Assembly (NCBI GenBank): GCA_016706845.1
Contig: JADJIV010000009.1
Span: 83,376 to 147,375, forward strand
From: PNOJ01 sp016706845
GTDB lineage: Bacteria > Krumholzibacteriota > Krumholzibacteriia > LZORAL124-64-63
DNA: 64,000 nucleotides
Direction of reading: 5' to 3'
This document shows, piece after piece, positions 45,559 through 54,766 of this stretch. The notes beneath the pieces are model-generated. The model saw nothing but the letters and a program-made list of their open reading frames with translations, did not search any database and had not been told where the DNA came from. The position numbers were made by a program, and so were the translations under genes. The stretch's first letter is position 1. Each line of letters starts with the position of its first letter.

Positions 45559-46799
45559 TTACCCGCTTTCGCGCGCGGCCTCCAACAGGAGAGCCAACGT
45601 GTACACGTGGGAGTTCTGCTTGGCGAACCCGATCGCCGACAGGCCGTGACGTCCGGTCACCGAGGGATCCGCGCCCGCCGCGAGCAGCGTTTTGACGGTT
45701 TCTTCATGTCCGTGTTGCGCCGCGAACATGACGGGAGTGGACCCGTCGCTGGCGGCGGCATTCACGTCCGCGCCGGCGGCAAGCAGGATCCCGGCGACGG
45801 CGGCCTGGCCCCGGTTCGCCGCGAAGATGAGCGCCGTGAATCCTTCCTGGTCCCGCAGTTCGAGCTTGGCGCCCGCCTCGAGCAGCAGCCGGACGATGGC
45901 TTCGTGGCCTTGTCCCGCGGCGCACATCAGCGGCGTGAGGCCGGTGGCATCGGCGGCATCGACATCCGCTCCGGCCGCGATCAAGGTGCGTGCGGTCTCG
46001 AGCGAGCCGTTGGCGGCCGGGAGGGAGAGCAGGGGGCCCCGGAACGCGCCTCGCTTCCCCGTGCGAACCTGCAGCGAGGGATCGGCCCCCGCCGCGAGGA
46101 GCACGCCCACGATGTCGGACCATCCGTAGCTGGCCGCGACGGCGATGACGGGCACATGGTCGGGGGAACACACGTTGGCGTCGGCGCCGGCGGCCAGCTG
46201 CGCCTCGACTTCGGCCAGGTCGTGGTCGGCGACCGCATTGCTGAGCAATTGGTCCGGTGACAGGCTCCGGTTGAAAGGCGTCCCACCCGGCCCCGCCAGC
46301 CGCCCTTCGCTTCCTGCGTCTGCCGGCGGAGCTGCGCCATCAGGACCTGCGCGGCGTTGAACAGGACGCCCAGCGGGTCGCTCCCCCGCACGAGGCCTGC
46401 CTCGGCGCTGGCACAAAGCCGTACTCCGTTGTAGGTGAGCAGGTAGAAGTACACGCCGGGCTTCGTCGGCAGCGGGTAGTCGGCGACGGCCTCGCTGGAC
46501 GCGAGACAATCTGCCGCGACCCTGACGCAGCGCTTGGCGGCCTGCCGGGTTGAAGCGTGCATCTCCCCGCCGATGACGCCGAAGGAGGTCGTCGTGTAGA
46601 GACTACTAGTTCCGTTGCGCATGGCGAGGATCGAGGCGACGGTCTTGTTGTAGATCGGCCAGTCGACGAGGACGCCGTAGACTTCGGGAAACTCGTCGTC
46701 CGCCGAGAAGCCGAGCGTCTCGGCCGGCGTCGTCAACGCCATGTGGCGCAGATCCTTCCCCAGTGAATCGGAAGCAGAAGAAGAGCTCGCAGGTGGCAT
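45559..46799 (-). CDS. Ankyrin-repeat protein with an N-terminal unknown domain (one frameshift)
   Basis: About 410 residues when joined. From 46799 (GGAGGG site upstream) comes a domain of about 165 residues (FGVIGGEMHASTRQAAKRCV, PTKPGVYFYLLTYNGVRLC). After a frame change near 46285 there are five to six ankyrin repeats (LIAAGADVDAADATGLTPLM, LLLEAGAKLELRDQEGFTAL, LLAAGADVNAAASDGSTPVM). Ankyrins bind protein partners. Two separate overlapping genes are possible, but the N-terminal domain has no stop that would fit a natural end. Confidence 0.65.
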
Positions 46800-46932
46800 G
46801 GCTCATCCCTCCGATTGGAAATATGGGATAGCAATCACAACAACATCGATCAAGCGTCGTCCCGGACGCCCGGCATGGCGTCGCGGCGGTTTGGCGATTC
46901 GGCGGCAGTCTCCCGGAACCTTGTGGACCATC

Positions 46933-48000
46933 CTAGTTCAACGTGTAGGTCGCCCTCAAACGAAAATGCCCGTACTCCGGGTACGTCGCCGACGGCACCT
47001 GCGGGTCGTACAGCTCGTGCGCCTGGTGGCCCTGCAGGTAAGTGCCGTCCCAGGTGAAGCCGCTGCTGTCGGCGAAGGCCTCGTACTGCGACCGGCTCGC
47101 CGCGAAGGGCCAGTCCAGCGGGAAGTGGACGAGCCCGCGGTTCAGATCGATCATCCAGTAATCTTCGATGTCGACCAGACCATCGTGGCCCGGGATGCCG
47201 TCCAGGTCGATCTGATCGAGCCCGAAAATCCGGAGATAGGGAAGACCGTTTGCGTCGGCGGACGGATGGAGCGGGGAGTTCTCTTCGATCACGAAGCGGA
47301 ATGAATTCGCGTCGATGTCTGGATGACCGAGCTCGTAGAAGTTCCTGATGACGTAGTGGAACGAGTAATCGACCGCGCCCTCGGGCGCCTTCAGCAGCTT
47401 CATCCGGTAGTAGGCGGCTTCCACGCCGGGCAGCTCGCCCAACGGCGGGTCGTAGGGCGGCCTGTCGCCGATCCTGCAGGAAAAGTCGCCATCGCCTGGG
47501 TAGAAATCATAGACGACCGCCAGCGCGTCGCCCGCGCCCAATTCCGAGCCCACATCCAACCCTTGGATCTCATCATCGGCATTCACCAGGGGTTGCCACG
47601 CGAGCTCCCGCCAGCGCGCCCCGTAGACGACGGGCGACCGGAAGTCGTTGGGCGGGCAGTCCGGGCCGACCCAGAACACGCCCGTGGTGTCCAGGTACGC
47701 CGCGATGTTCGCGACGTCGTCCGGTTTCTGTTCCCCTCCCGTCACCAGACGGTACACGCGGATCGATCCCCGGTCGATGCGCTGGCGTGAGGCGTCGCGC
47801 CCCGGCACGTCGTGAACGGGCAAGCTGTTCGGACCTGCGAGATCCAGCTTGAAGAAGCGGTTGTTCAGATAGTTGTCGGAAGTCGTGATGAATTCCGTCT
47901 CCGGGATCTCCGGCGGCCGCGGCCTGGACGGCGGCTCGTCGCCGCAACCCAGGACGACCAGAATGGCGCCGGCGATCACGCAGGACATCATGGCCTTCAC
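46933..48000 (-). CDS. Lipoprotein resembling a SprA repeat domain
   Basis: A 355-residue lipoprotein (signal ILVVLGC, then GDEPP). Its body resembles the repeat unit of SprA, the outer-membrane channel of type IX secretion. The comparable blocks are RIDRGSIRVYRLVTGGE, a short AAYLDTTGVF linker, LGAGDALAVVYDF, VIRNFYELGHPDIDANSFRF, YLRIFGLDQIDLDGIPGHDG with LVDIEDY, and a VHFPLDWPFA strand. SprA itself has over 2000 residues, so this is a single-domain relative, not the channel. The start is GTG. The SprA link is from remembered repeat patterns and needs a profile search. Confidence 0.6.
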   Translation of the reverse strand: MKAMMSCVIAGAILVVLGCGDEPPSRPRPPEIPETEFITTSDNYLNNRFFKLDLAGPNSLPVHDVPGRDASRQRIDRGSIRVYRLVTGGEQKPDDVANIAAYLDTTGVFWVGPDCPPNDFRSPVVYGARWRELAWQPLVNADDEIQGLDVGSELGAGDALAVVYDFYPGDGDFSCRIGDRPPYDPPLGELPGVEAAYYRMKLLKAPEGAVDYSFHYVIRNFYELGHPDIDANSFRFVIEENSPLHPSADANGLPYLRIFGLDQIDLDGIPGHDGLVDIEDYWMIDLNRGLVHFPLDWPFAASRSQYEAFADSSGFTWDGTYLQGHQAHELYDPQVPSATYPEYGHFRLRATYTLN

Positions 48001-48017
48001 GGCAGCCCCCGGAATTG

Positions 48018-48443
48018 CTAATCGAGGCGCGCACCAGAAAGCGCCAGCCCCACCAGCAGGTAATACCCGACCGCGACGGCGATGCCAGCGATGGCGATCT
48101 TGCCCAACATCGGGACCGGCTCGGATTGGCGCAGTTCGATGAAGCTGATCTCCGCAACCGGGACGACTTGTGCCGCCATGCCACGGGCCGCATACCTCCG
48201 GACGGTCAGGGCGTCATCGTCCCTTTCGAGCACGACCCCCGCGATGCGCTCTCCGTGATGGCGGGTGATCCGCACATGGCTGCCGACAACGATACCGGCC
48301 GTGCCCGGACCCGGCGAGGGGTGGTCGGCGTCGCAGCGATCCGAGACGAGGTGATAGCTGGAACAACCGGACAGCATCGCACCCATGGCCACCAGAGCGA
48401 TGATCCGATAGGTTGCGGAAGTGCTCCGTGAGGTCACGACCAC
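48018..48443 (-). CDS. Small lipoprotein with a beta-barrel-like core and C-terminal membrane helix
   Basis: A 141-residue protein with a lipobox (AMLSGC) after a short signal. A compact beta segment follows (VVGSHVRITRHHGERIAGVV, VPVAEISFIEL) that resembles SH3-like or KOW-type folds, and a hydrophobic C-terminus (IAIAGIAVAVGYYLLVGLAL). The start is probably GTG at 48443. Function is unknown. It sits 17 bases before the SprA-like lipoprotein gene. Confidence 0.55.
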   Translation of the reverse strand: MVVTSRSTSATYRIIALVAMGAMLSGCSSYHLVSDRCDADHPSPGPGTAGIVVGSHVRITRHHGERIAGVVLERDDDALTVRRYAARGMAAQVVPVAEISFIELRQSEPVPMLGKIAIAGIAVAVGYYLLVGLALSGARLD

Positions 48444-48496
48444 CCGGTCTTTCTGGCGTCGCGCCGGCTGCCTGCGGCCGGTCCTGCGCGGGAGGG

Positions 48497-48973
48497 TCAG
48501 CCGGCGCTTGCTGCGGCGCCTGCCGTGGCGGAATCATCCCAGTGAATCATCGCGATCCAGCCGACGAACACCCTGAGCGCCAAGGGCAGGCTGTCGGGCA
48601 GGTCGACCTTCGCCCCTTCGGCGAACAGACCCCTCGAGCTGATGCTGCCGACAACCGACTCGCCCGCCTTGAGGAGCAGGGTGGAGCTGTACCACGCCTT
48701 GTCGACGATCTCGAAGTCCCTTTGTTCGTAGCGGAACCTGAGCCTGGAGCGCCAGGCGCTGGGCTGCGCGACTTCGATCAGGGCGGTATCGCCGTCGAGG
48801 AGCTCGAACGTGTCTCTCAGTGCGCCTCGCTTCTTCAGCTTCAGGCTGCGTCCCTGGATGGTGAGTTCGCCCTGCGATCGCCAGATCGACAGGTTCAGCT
48901 CTGCGACGACGGCTCCATTCTCCTCGGCGACGTATTCGTTCGAGAAGAACTTCTTCTTTCGCAACTCCAGCAT
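48497..48973 (-). CDS. Unknown protein with a LURP/Tubby-like fold pattern
   Basis: A 158-residue protein with repeating strands (KKKFFSNEYVAEENGAVVAE, IWRSQGELTIQGRSLKL, RLRFRYEQRDFEIVDKAWYS) and a hydrophobic C-terminal segment (LALRVFVGWIAMIHW). The strand order is like LURP-one/Tubby-C-like proteins, which bind membranes, but this is only a visual match. Confidence 0.5.
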   Translation of the reverse strand: MLELRKKKFFSNEYVAEENGAVVAELNLSIWRSQGELTIQGRSLKLKKRGALRDTFELLDGDTALIEVAQPSAWRSRLRFRYEQRDFEIVDKAWYSSTLLLKAGESVVGSISSRGLFAEGAKVDLPDSLPLALRVFVGWIAMIHWDDSATAGAAASAG

Positions 48974-49291
48974 GACCCGTTCCTTGTCTCGCCGGCACCG
49001 GCAAGCAGCGTGCGGCCTCGGCGTTCCCCTATGGTTTCCTCAGCAGGACCGCCTTGTTCAGAAGCACGCGCGGGCCCGGTTGTCGAGGCTGCCGGCACGT
49101 TCCACCGGGCAGACGCTGGTCTTGATGTCGTCCATGTCGTCGGCGTTCCTTCGGGGGGTAAACGAACTTCAATCAGCTGCGCTTGCCAACATGTCGTCGA
49201 GTGCGTTGGTTGTGCGCTTGCGGATCCGGACCGACCGTGCCGGACCGATGACGATCCAGAAGACCGCCCTGCAGAGCGTCTTTGCCGTTGA
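48974..49291. other. 318-base stretch without a recognised gene
   Basis: No convincing frame, hairpin or repeat on either strand. It may be the remains of a decayed cassette gene. Confidence 0.5.
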
Positions 49292-50011
49292 TCAGGGACT
49301 GCCGATGTTGCCCAAATAGATCAACAGGCCGTCGACATTCTCCATCATGGCTTGCTCGATGGCCTGCCCCTCTGCCCGCAAGGATGTTTCTGACAGTGCG
49401 TACTCCTCGTCGGTTTTTTCAACGGTGGCATCTCCCCGGGCAACCGAGGTATACGGGATCGTGCCCGTCCGGACATCGAGGACGACGCACTCGACCTCGC
49501 AGCTGGCGCGCGCTTCGTCCTTGCCGAGGACGCGGTCCTTCCTGTACTCCCGCGCCTCGGTCTTCACGATGAGCACCCAGTCTGCCTGGTAGCGCGCCGC
49601 CGCTTCGCGGATGAGCGGGATCGACTTCTGGGCCGGCAGCAGGAAGCTCGGCAGGAATGAGACGTCCGACACGCGTTCATCTTCGAGAAGCTTCAGCACC
49701 GGACTCAGGGCGGAGCGGAACGAATCCTCGCTGAGGTCGTTCTGCTGCCACCAGTCCCGGCTCCTGTCGTGCGACAGATACAGGACGGCGACCCGCATCC
49801 TGTCCGGAACTTCGACGCGCGCGGTGAGGATGCGGTCGATCTCCTGGTCGCTGAGAACTGCGGCGTCCGATGGAATCAGCGAGCGGCTGCGATCAACCGG
49901 ATCAACGGCTCCGGGTGGGGGGCCGAAAGTGCTGACCCGCCCGCAACCCGCGACCACCAGCACCACCAAGATCCATCCGCATTTCATCGCAGGGTATCCT
50001 CGGGCCGCCAT
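49292..50011 (-). CDS. Lipoprotein of unknown function
   Basis: A 239-residue lipoprotein. The start at 50011 has an AGGAGG site, and the signal ends VVLVVAGC. Distinct segments are RMRVAVLYLSHDRSRDWW, EDSFRSALSPVLKLLED, SIPLIREAAARYQADWVLIV and VECVVLDVRTGTIPYTSVA. Together they suggest a periplasmic alpha/beta domain like the ones that build partner-binding lipoproteins. Pieces of a related gene lie at 60829-61001. Function is unknown. Confidence 0.65.
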   Translation of the reverse strand: MAARGYPAMKCGWILVVLVVAGCGRVSTFGPPPGAVDPVDRSRSLIPSDAAVLSDQEIDRILTARVEVPDRMRVAVLYLSHDRSRDWWQQNDLSEDSFRSALSPVLKLLEDERVSDVSFLPSFLLPAQKSIPLIREAAARYQADWVLIVKTEAREYRKDRVLGKDEARASCEVECVVLDVRTGTIPYTSVARGDATVEKTDEEYALSETSLRAEGQAIEQAMMENVDGLLIYLGNIGSP

Positions 50012-50090
50012 TTCGTCCTCCTGTGCGATCTCATGCTGCCGCCGGGGGCTGCGTCGGCCAATCGGCTGCATTCGCAAATCCCGCGCCCGA

Positions 50091-50477
50091 CTACTGCCCG
50101 GCCGGCGGCTGCCAGAGTTCGACCTTGTTCCCCTCGGGATCGATCACCCAGGCGAACACGCCGTACTCCGACTCGTCGATCTTGTCGAGCACGTTGCAGC
50201 CCTCCGCCTTGAGGAGCCCCGCCAGCGCGCGGGCGTCTTCGACCCGATAGTTCACCATGAAGGAGGACTTGCTCGGGGCGAAGCTGTCGCCTTCGGCCGA
50301 GCCGATGGACCAGATGGTCGTGCCGGCCGCGGGCTTGCCGTCGCCGTCGGCCCAGGGGAAGGCCGCGCCGCCCCAGGCCTGAACATCGATGCCGAGGTGG
50401 CGCTGGTACCAGGCGCGGAGCGCGGGCGCATCCTTGGCCTTGAAGAAAACACCGCCGATGCCGGTGACTCGTCTCAT
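50091..50477 (-). CDS. VOC-family (glyoxalase-like) protein
   Basis: A 128-residue VOC protein: GIGGVFFKAKDAPALRAWYQ opens the first beta-alpha-beta-beta unit, NYRVEDARALAGLLKAEG the second, and VFAWVIDPEGNKVELWQPP is the family's usual end with a metal-ligand glutamate. The reaction is unknown. The start at 50477 is preceded by GGAGG. Confidence 0.85.
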   Translation of the reverse strand: MRRVTGIGGVFFKAKDAPALRAWYQRHLGIDVQAWGGAAFPWADGDGKPAAGTTIWSIGSAEGDSFAPSKSSFMVNYRVEDARALAGLLKAEGCNVLDKIDESEYGVFAWVIDPEGNKVELWQPPAGQ

Positions 50478-50726
50478 GGAACCTCCGCCGGTTCTTGGCT
50501 GGTGCGAGGTGCGGCCTATCCGGGGCCCGGCCGCCTTGCCGGCCGGATTCCCGCCCGCTCGACCGAGGATATCAGAAATGCCTGCACTCATATAGAGAAT
50601 CCGCAGGGATCGCCCGGCATGGAAGAACCGCGGCCTCAGGATTCGCGGCTAGCCGTGGTCGGGCACCACAGCTATCCGGTAACTTTGCGGCCACTCGCAC
50701 AACAACAATCAGGGCGGCATTCTCGT

Positions 50727-51205
50727 TCATGGCCCCTGATCGCAGAAGCAATCCCCCGCCAGCGTGCTGTCACAGCGCGCAAATACCCACGCATCGGGCG
50801 CCTGCCCGTCGGTGGCGATGATATCTGCGAATAGCGTATCCGAGTCCGCCGATAGGGACAGGCGCCAGCTGCAATTCGTGTCATCGTAGCTCAATTCCTG
50901 GAGAATTCGATGCGCCCCGACCGCGCCGCAGCCGGTCGTGACATAGCCGAACGCCGGGCGATTCTTCGCACAGAAGTGGCCGGTCTCATCGATGTACCAG
51001 TATATGTTCCCATGGTGAAGGTCGATCGCGATCTCGCCGTATGTCACCCGACATGCGTCCCAGGTGCCGACGATCTGCCATCCTCCCTCGCCACCGCCCG
51101 GGCCCGTCGTGCCGTCACCGCACGGGCGACCATGCCCATCGACAGCATCGTGAACGCCAACAAGAAGTTCCTCAAGTGCCTTGCGCTGCGTATCCAGGAT
51201 CGCAT
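50727..51205 (-). CDS. Small lipoprotein (one frameshift after the signal peptide)
   Basis: From ATG 51205 the frame gives a signal peptide (RHLRNFLLAFTMLSMGMVA). At about 51120-51128 the frame changes, after which a mature chain starts near a cysteine (CGDGTTGPGGGEGGW) and runs TWDACRVTYGEIAIDLHHGN, WYIDETGHFCAK, CSWRLSLSADSDTLF to CFCDQGP. With repair it is a lipoprotein of about 157 residues with six cysteines. No family is recognised. Read without repair, the second frame begins upstream at 51332 with a chance leader. Confidence 0.5.
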
Positions 51206-51376
51206 TCCCTGTCCTGTCGTTATAACGAACCGGCCAACGGATCGGCGCGCGGTCTGCGCAGCCAGGCTGCGAGACAATCGGCCATGTCGGATGCGCGCAT
51301 TTGGCGAACGTCATTCCAGAATCACCAAGCACTTCTCGTTCAGTGCCCTGTGAGGCTACACGCCATGATGATGTGC

Positions 51377-51646
51377 TTATTCCGCTGCTCGGACAGCCGG
51401 CGTCGAAGAATCGCGACTCGCCTGCCGGATCGACAGAACGAACAGCAAGGTGCCAAGCGAGTTGGTCGCCACGACCAACAAGCTGGGCAGCTTGTCATAA
51501 GCCAGCCCCAACACGATGGGTATGACCAGCGCGTACATTCCGTAGAAATGCAGCCGGCTGCGCGCCGTGAATTTGCGCCGCAGGATTTCCAGCACGCAGG
51601 CGACCAGCGCCGCAACGGCACACAGCATGAGAATCTTGGCTGACAT
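51377..51646 (-). CDS. Small three-helix membrane protein
   Basis: An 89-residue protein with three hydrophobic segments (KILMLCAVAALVACVLEIL, GMYALVIPIVLGLAY, LLVVATNSLGTLLFVLSI), similar in layout to DUF2304-type proteins. The start has a GGGGG site. Function is unknown. Confidence 0.5.
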   Translation of the reverse strand: MSAKILMLCAVAALVACVLEILRRKFTARSRLHFYGMYALVIPIVLGLAYDKLPSLLVVATNSLGTLLFVLSIRQASRDSSTPAVRAAE

Positions 51647-51715
51647 CGTGCCCCCCTAGGAGTTGGCGCGCCGATGGGCGTGACCGATGAATCCGGCAAC
51701 CGAAAGCGCCCGCCA

Positions 51716-52387
51716 TCACTTCACGAAACCGGGAGACCCGAGCGCGTCCAGCAGCTCCTGGGCCCTGGCCCTGGCCGCTGCGTACATGTCATAGCGCATC
51801 ACGGGCAAGGCGGCCAGGATGCTCAAGATCTCCGCGTCTTCGGCGAGGCTCGGGTTCTCCACCAGGTTCTCCGCGATTTCCCGGGACTCGTGGGTATAGA
51901 GAAGTGTCGACAGCGTCAACAGCGCACCGCGGCCGGTGTCCCCGTCGGCGGCCAAAGCCGGCATGAGCATCTCGAAGCAGGCGTGCACGTCCCTCGTCAT
52001 CAGGGCGAACCAGGTGTCCGCGTCGAAGAGCATCGTGTCGGTTCCGATGAAGTCGTAGAACCTCGTCGAGTCCGGCTCATAGCTGTGGTAATGATCGAAT
52101 CCGATCCAGCCGATGCGGTCGCCGTAATTCAACCCATACGCGGCGCTGTAGATGCACCCGGCCGGGCAATCCAGGCCTTCGCCGAACTTGCAGACAAAGA
52201 GCTCGATGCCGTTCCAATCCATGATCTGATGTGTGTACTGGAGCGGCGTGAAGGGCTCCTGCGCCACGAAGGCGGCTGCTTCGTCCGATGGCGGCGTCGG
52301 GCTCCAATCAACGGGATCGTACTCGGAGCTGCACCCGATGAGGGCCAGAAGCGCGATGATCGTCCAATATCGCAGAGATCGGCGCAT
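51716..52387 (-). CDS. Lipoprotein of unknown function
   Basis: A 223-residue protein with a lipobox (ALIGC) after a short signal. It has a two-cysteine segment (CKFGEGLDCPAGCIYS) and a helical C-terminal half (ENLVENPSLAEDAEILSILA). The start at 52387 has a GGAG site; an upstream in-frame codon is less likely. No family is recognised. Confidence 0.55.
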   Translation of the reverse strand: MRRSLRYWTIIALLALIGCSSEYDPVDWSPTPPSDEAAAFVAQEPFTPLQYTHQIMDWNGIELFVCKFGEGLDCPAGCIYSAAYGLNYGDRIGWIGFDHYHSYEPDSTRFYDFIGTDTMLFDADTWFALMTRDVHACFEMLMPALAADGDTGRGALLTLSTLLYTHESREIAENLVENPSLAEDAEILSILAALPVMRYDMYAAARARAQELLDALGSPGFVK

Positions 52388-52441
52388 TTCGATCACTCCA
52401 ATCAAAGTGTATCCAGCACCATCTTCAGCTGCGAGCAGGTG

Positions 52442-52727
52442 TTAGGATTTCACCTCGACTCCGGTCACGGCATCGAAGCGGAGCCAGAGACTCAACGCGA
52501 GGCCCGCCGGCACCATCCACCACGCGTAGCGCACGCCGAATATCAATGTACCACACATGATGCTCGTCGAGGCGAAGCACGACACAAGCGGGTGCCGCTT
52601 GCCGAATCTCAGCCTGGTTCCGCATCCGGAGCACTTCCATGGCCTTTCGCCGAAAGGTTCCGTCCATAGCGAGTGGTGGGATCGGTTCACCGCACGCGGG
52701 GCAGTGCGGCGAGTGGAATGGGCTCAT
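52442..52727 (-). CDS. Zinc-ribbon membrane protein (one frameshift)
   Basis: About 94 residues. The first frame gives HSPHCPACGEPIPPLAMDGT, and after a one-base change near 52640-52655 the second gives RPWKCSGCGTRLRFGK. Together these form a four-cysteine zinc ribbon of the form CPxCG...CxxCG, followed by two hydrophobic segments (ASTSIMCGTLIFGV and WMVPAGLALSLWL). The joined pattern is that of common small zinc-ribbon membrane proteins, so a single frameshifted gene is more likely than two. Confidence 0.6.
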
Positions 52728-52740
52728 AATTTGTTATCCA

Positions 52741-53499
52741 TCATATGCTTAACGTCCTCGCCATCAGCGCGAACACGCCCCACCCCGTGTATTCCCGCGT
52801 GAACGCGGCGTAGCGCACGGGCTCCGAGGTCAGTCCGGCTCGGACATCTTCGGCCAACTCGTCGTCGGGATTGGCTTCGAGCCATCGCCGCATGGTGAGC
52901 CACTTGGTCGCCTCGTACCTGTCCCAGCCCTCATGGTCGGCCAGAACCATCTCCACGACGTCGTAGCCGAGCCCGCCGAAGGAAGCGAGCAGTTCCGGCA
53001 GCACGAGGAAGTCGGCCATCGAGCCGGCATGGCAATTTCTGGCAGCTTCCTCTGTCGGCGGCAGCCGCAACCAATAGGGCTCGCCGATGAGGATGATCCC
53101 TCCCGTGCGGAGGCTTTTCGCCAGAAGTTCGATGGTGCCGGCGACCCCCCCGCCGATCCAGGTGGCGCCGAGGCAAGCCGCCACACCGACCTTATCGGCG
53201 GCCACGTAGCCGGCGGCGTCGCCGTGGATGAACTCGACCTGGCCGGCGACACCGAGTTCTTCCGCGCGGCGCTTCGCCTGCTCGGAGAACATTTGGCTCA
53301 TGTCGACACCGGTGCCAACGATCCCGTAATCGCGGGCCCAGGTGCACAGCATCTCGCCCGAGCCACTGCCGAGGTCGAGGATGCGCGTCCCCGGCTCCAG
53401 GCGCAACGCCGCGCCGAGGGTGGCGAGGTTACCGGGTGTGAACGGGTTGTGGATGCGATGGGCGCTTTCGGAGATGTTGAAGATCCTCGGAATGTCCAT
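52741..53499 (-). CDS. Class I SAM-dependent methyltransferase
   Basis: A 252-residue methyltransferase with motif I LDLGSGSGEMLCTWA, the acidic end of strand 2 (GTGVDMSQMF), and FIHGDAAGY. A later IILIGEPYWLRLP segment and a helical cap follow. It resembles small-molecule methyltransferases of the UbiE/COQ5-like group; the substrate is unknown. It begins with FNISESAHRIHNPFTPGNLA. Confidence 0.88.
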   Translation of the reverse strand: MDIPRIFNISESAHRIHNPFTPGNLATLGAALRLEPGTRILDLGSGSGEMLCTWARDYGIVGTGVDMSQMFSEQAKRRAEELGVAGQVEFIHGDAAGYVAADKVGVAACLGATWIGGGVAGTIELLAKSLRTGGIILIGEPYWLRLPPTEEAARNCHAGSMADFLVLPELLASFGGLGYDVVEMVLADHEGWDRYEATKWLTMRRWLEANPDDELAEDVRAGLTSEPVRYAAFTREYTGWGVFALMARTLSI

Positions 53500-53587
53500 G
53501 GTGAAACCACTCCCCGTGGTTGTGATCTGTCGACACCGCTGCCAGACGTCATGCCGCGGCCGGATACCGGCACGCTACCGCCGCCAT

Positions 53588-53842
53588 TCAGGCGGGCAAT
53601 CGCTTGCGCAGCGATATGATCAGCGCCGCTGCAGAAAGCAGGAACATCGGCGCCACCCAGAGGGCCGGCATATCGCGGAAGAAGCAACAGAACCCAAAGA
53701 CCATGACGGTCGTGTAAAGGCCGTGGAGCGCGCCGCGGAGTTCCGGATACCGGCGCTCTACGATTCGCACCGCGAGATAGGCGGTTCCATTCGAGACGAC
53801 GATTGCCAGGAATCGATAAGCTGTGCCGTTCACGCAATGCAC
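53588..53842 (-). CDS. Small membrane protein
   Basis: An open frame of 84 residues with two to three hydrophobic helices (YRFLAIVVSNGTAYLAVRIV, YTTVMVFGFCCFF, APMFLLSAAALIISL). The start is uncertain, since only GTG codons at 53842 and 53830 are available. Function is unknown; it is typical of integron or phage-borne small proteins. Confidence 0.4.
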   Translation of the reverse strand: MHCVNGTAYRFLAIVVSNGTAYLAVRIVERRYPELRGALHGLYTTVMVFGFCCFFRDMPALWVAPMFLLSAAALIISLRKRLPA

Positions 53843-53904
53843 CTTTCGTCATGTTCAACTGCACGTCGCGTCACATGTGTTTCAGGGCTTGCGATCCCTA
53901 GGGT

Positions 53905-54117
53905 TCACGCGGGAGGTCCGCGGCGCGAGCTCTTGAGCCAATCCGACGAGTTCACGGGGGCGGTGCGGTGATCGGAAGCGATGGCGGGCGAGTCGAAGCG
54001 CGTGAGCTCGAGACGCCCGTGGCCCTTGAGGGCAAGGCCGTGTTCGGAGAAGAACTCGATGGCGGCATCGATGTCCTCCACCACGACGCCGACGTTGTCC
54101 TTACGCAAGACGGTCAC
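53905..54117 (-). pseudogene. Truncated VOC-family gene
   Basis: A 70-residue remnant: VLRKDNVGVVVEDIDAAIEF and FSEHGLALKG are the start of a VOC protein, and RLELTRFDSPAIASDHRTAP is a later strand of the same family. About 25-30 residues between them are missing, and the second half of the domain is absent. A GAGGAG site lies before the GTG at 54117. Confidence 0.6.
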
Positions 54118-54138
54118 GATGTCTCCTCGGCGCCATGC

Positions 54139-54218
54139 GCCTAAGCCGTAACGGGAGCCCCGGCCGCATTCCCTGCGTGAAGCGGGCGCCACCGGCGCGT
54201 GCCGCGCCCCGTTCAGGC
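54139..54218 (-). repeat. attC-like palindrome
   Basis: An 80-base imperfect palindrome between the truncated VOC gene and the DUF3267 remnant. The outer arms are GCCTAA (54139-54144) and TCAGGC (54213-54218); an inner pair is TAACGGG (54149-54155) with CCCGTTC (54208-54214). Size, position right at a stop codon, and GCCTAA/GTT ends fit an integron recombination site, though the core boxes are not perfect. Confidence 0.4.
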
Positions 54219-54674
54219 GGCATCGGCGTCATGTGTCTTCCAGAATGTCTTCCACCCCTGATTGCGAACTGTCGCACCTGTCGGAACCTGGGACAGCAAC
54301 AATCCTACACCAAACATGTCGCCACATGCAAAGAACGCGTTCAATGTGGAAGCGAAGGCAAGAAGAGTGGATGAACGGCCCGCAATCGCGCAGGCGAACA
54401 GCGGCACCATGGAGATGACGAGCAGCGGCCTGGATGAGCTCGTGAACCGGGATGATGGCGACGAATGCAACGAGCACCATCCCCAATGAATCGGGCGATA
54501 AGTTCCCGAGCGGAGTCAGGCTGAACCACAGGAAGCCGACCCCGATGCTGGCAACGATGCCCAACGGCAACGCGAGGAACTGCAAGGCCCAGGGCGACGG
54601 CTCACGCAGCGGCGTCCAGCTGGAATCCGGCAGATGCTCCGGGGTCTCCGGAATTGCTCCGAGGTGGAATTTCA
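54213..54674 (-). pseudogene. Broken DUF3267 membrane metallopeptidase-like gene
   Basis: From ATG 54674 the frame has the hydrophobic segment ALPLGIVASIGVGFLWFSL, a VALVAFVAII-type helix and the motif IPVHELIQA, where DUF3267 proteins carry the HE metal pair. About 40 residues are then missing and the frame changes. The rest continues with LLVISMVPLFACAIAG, NAFFACGDMFGVGLLL and VPTGATVRNQGWKTFWK, all typical of the family end. It cannot be functional as read. Confidence 0.65.
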
Positions 54675-54766
54675 TGCTCTTGAATGCCGCCCGGCGTTGG
54701 GGGTGAGACCGGCGCGGCGGCATGGCGCACCTGCCGTTGCGCGTCGCTGCGGCCGGCGGCTGGGCG

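Noticed and set aside
52390..52445. Short palindrome CCAGCACC...GGTGTTAGG before the 52.4-kb lipoprotein gene
   Set aside because: It is only about 38 bases long with one mismatch in a short arm, and the spacer is too small for a standard attC. Chance cannot be excluded.
54676..54766. Another attC site between the NTF2 and DUF3267 genes
   Set aside because: It is GC-rich with a GTTGGGG stretch, but no matching arms or second core box could be found.
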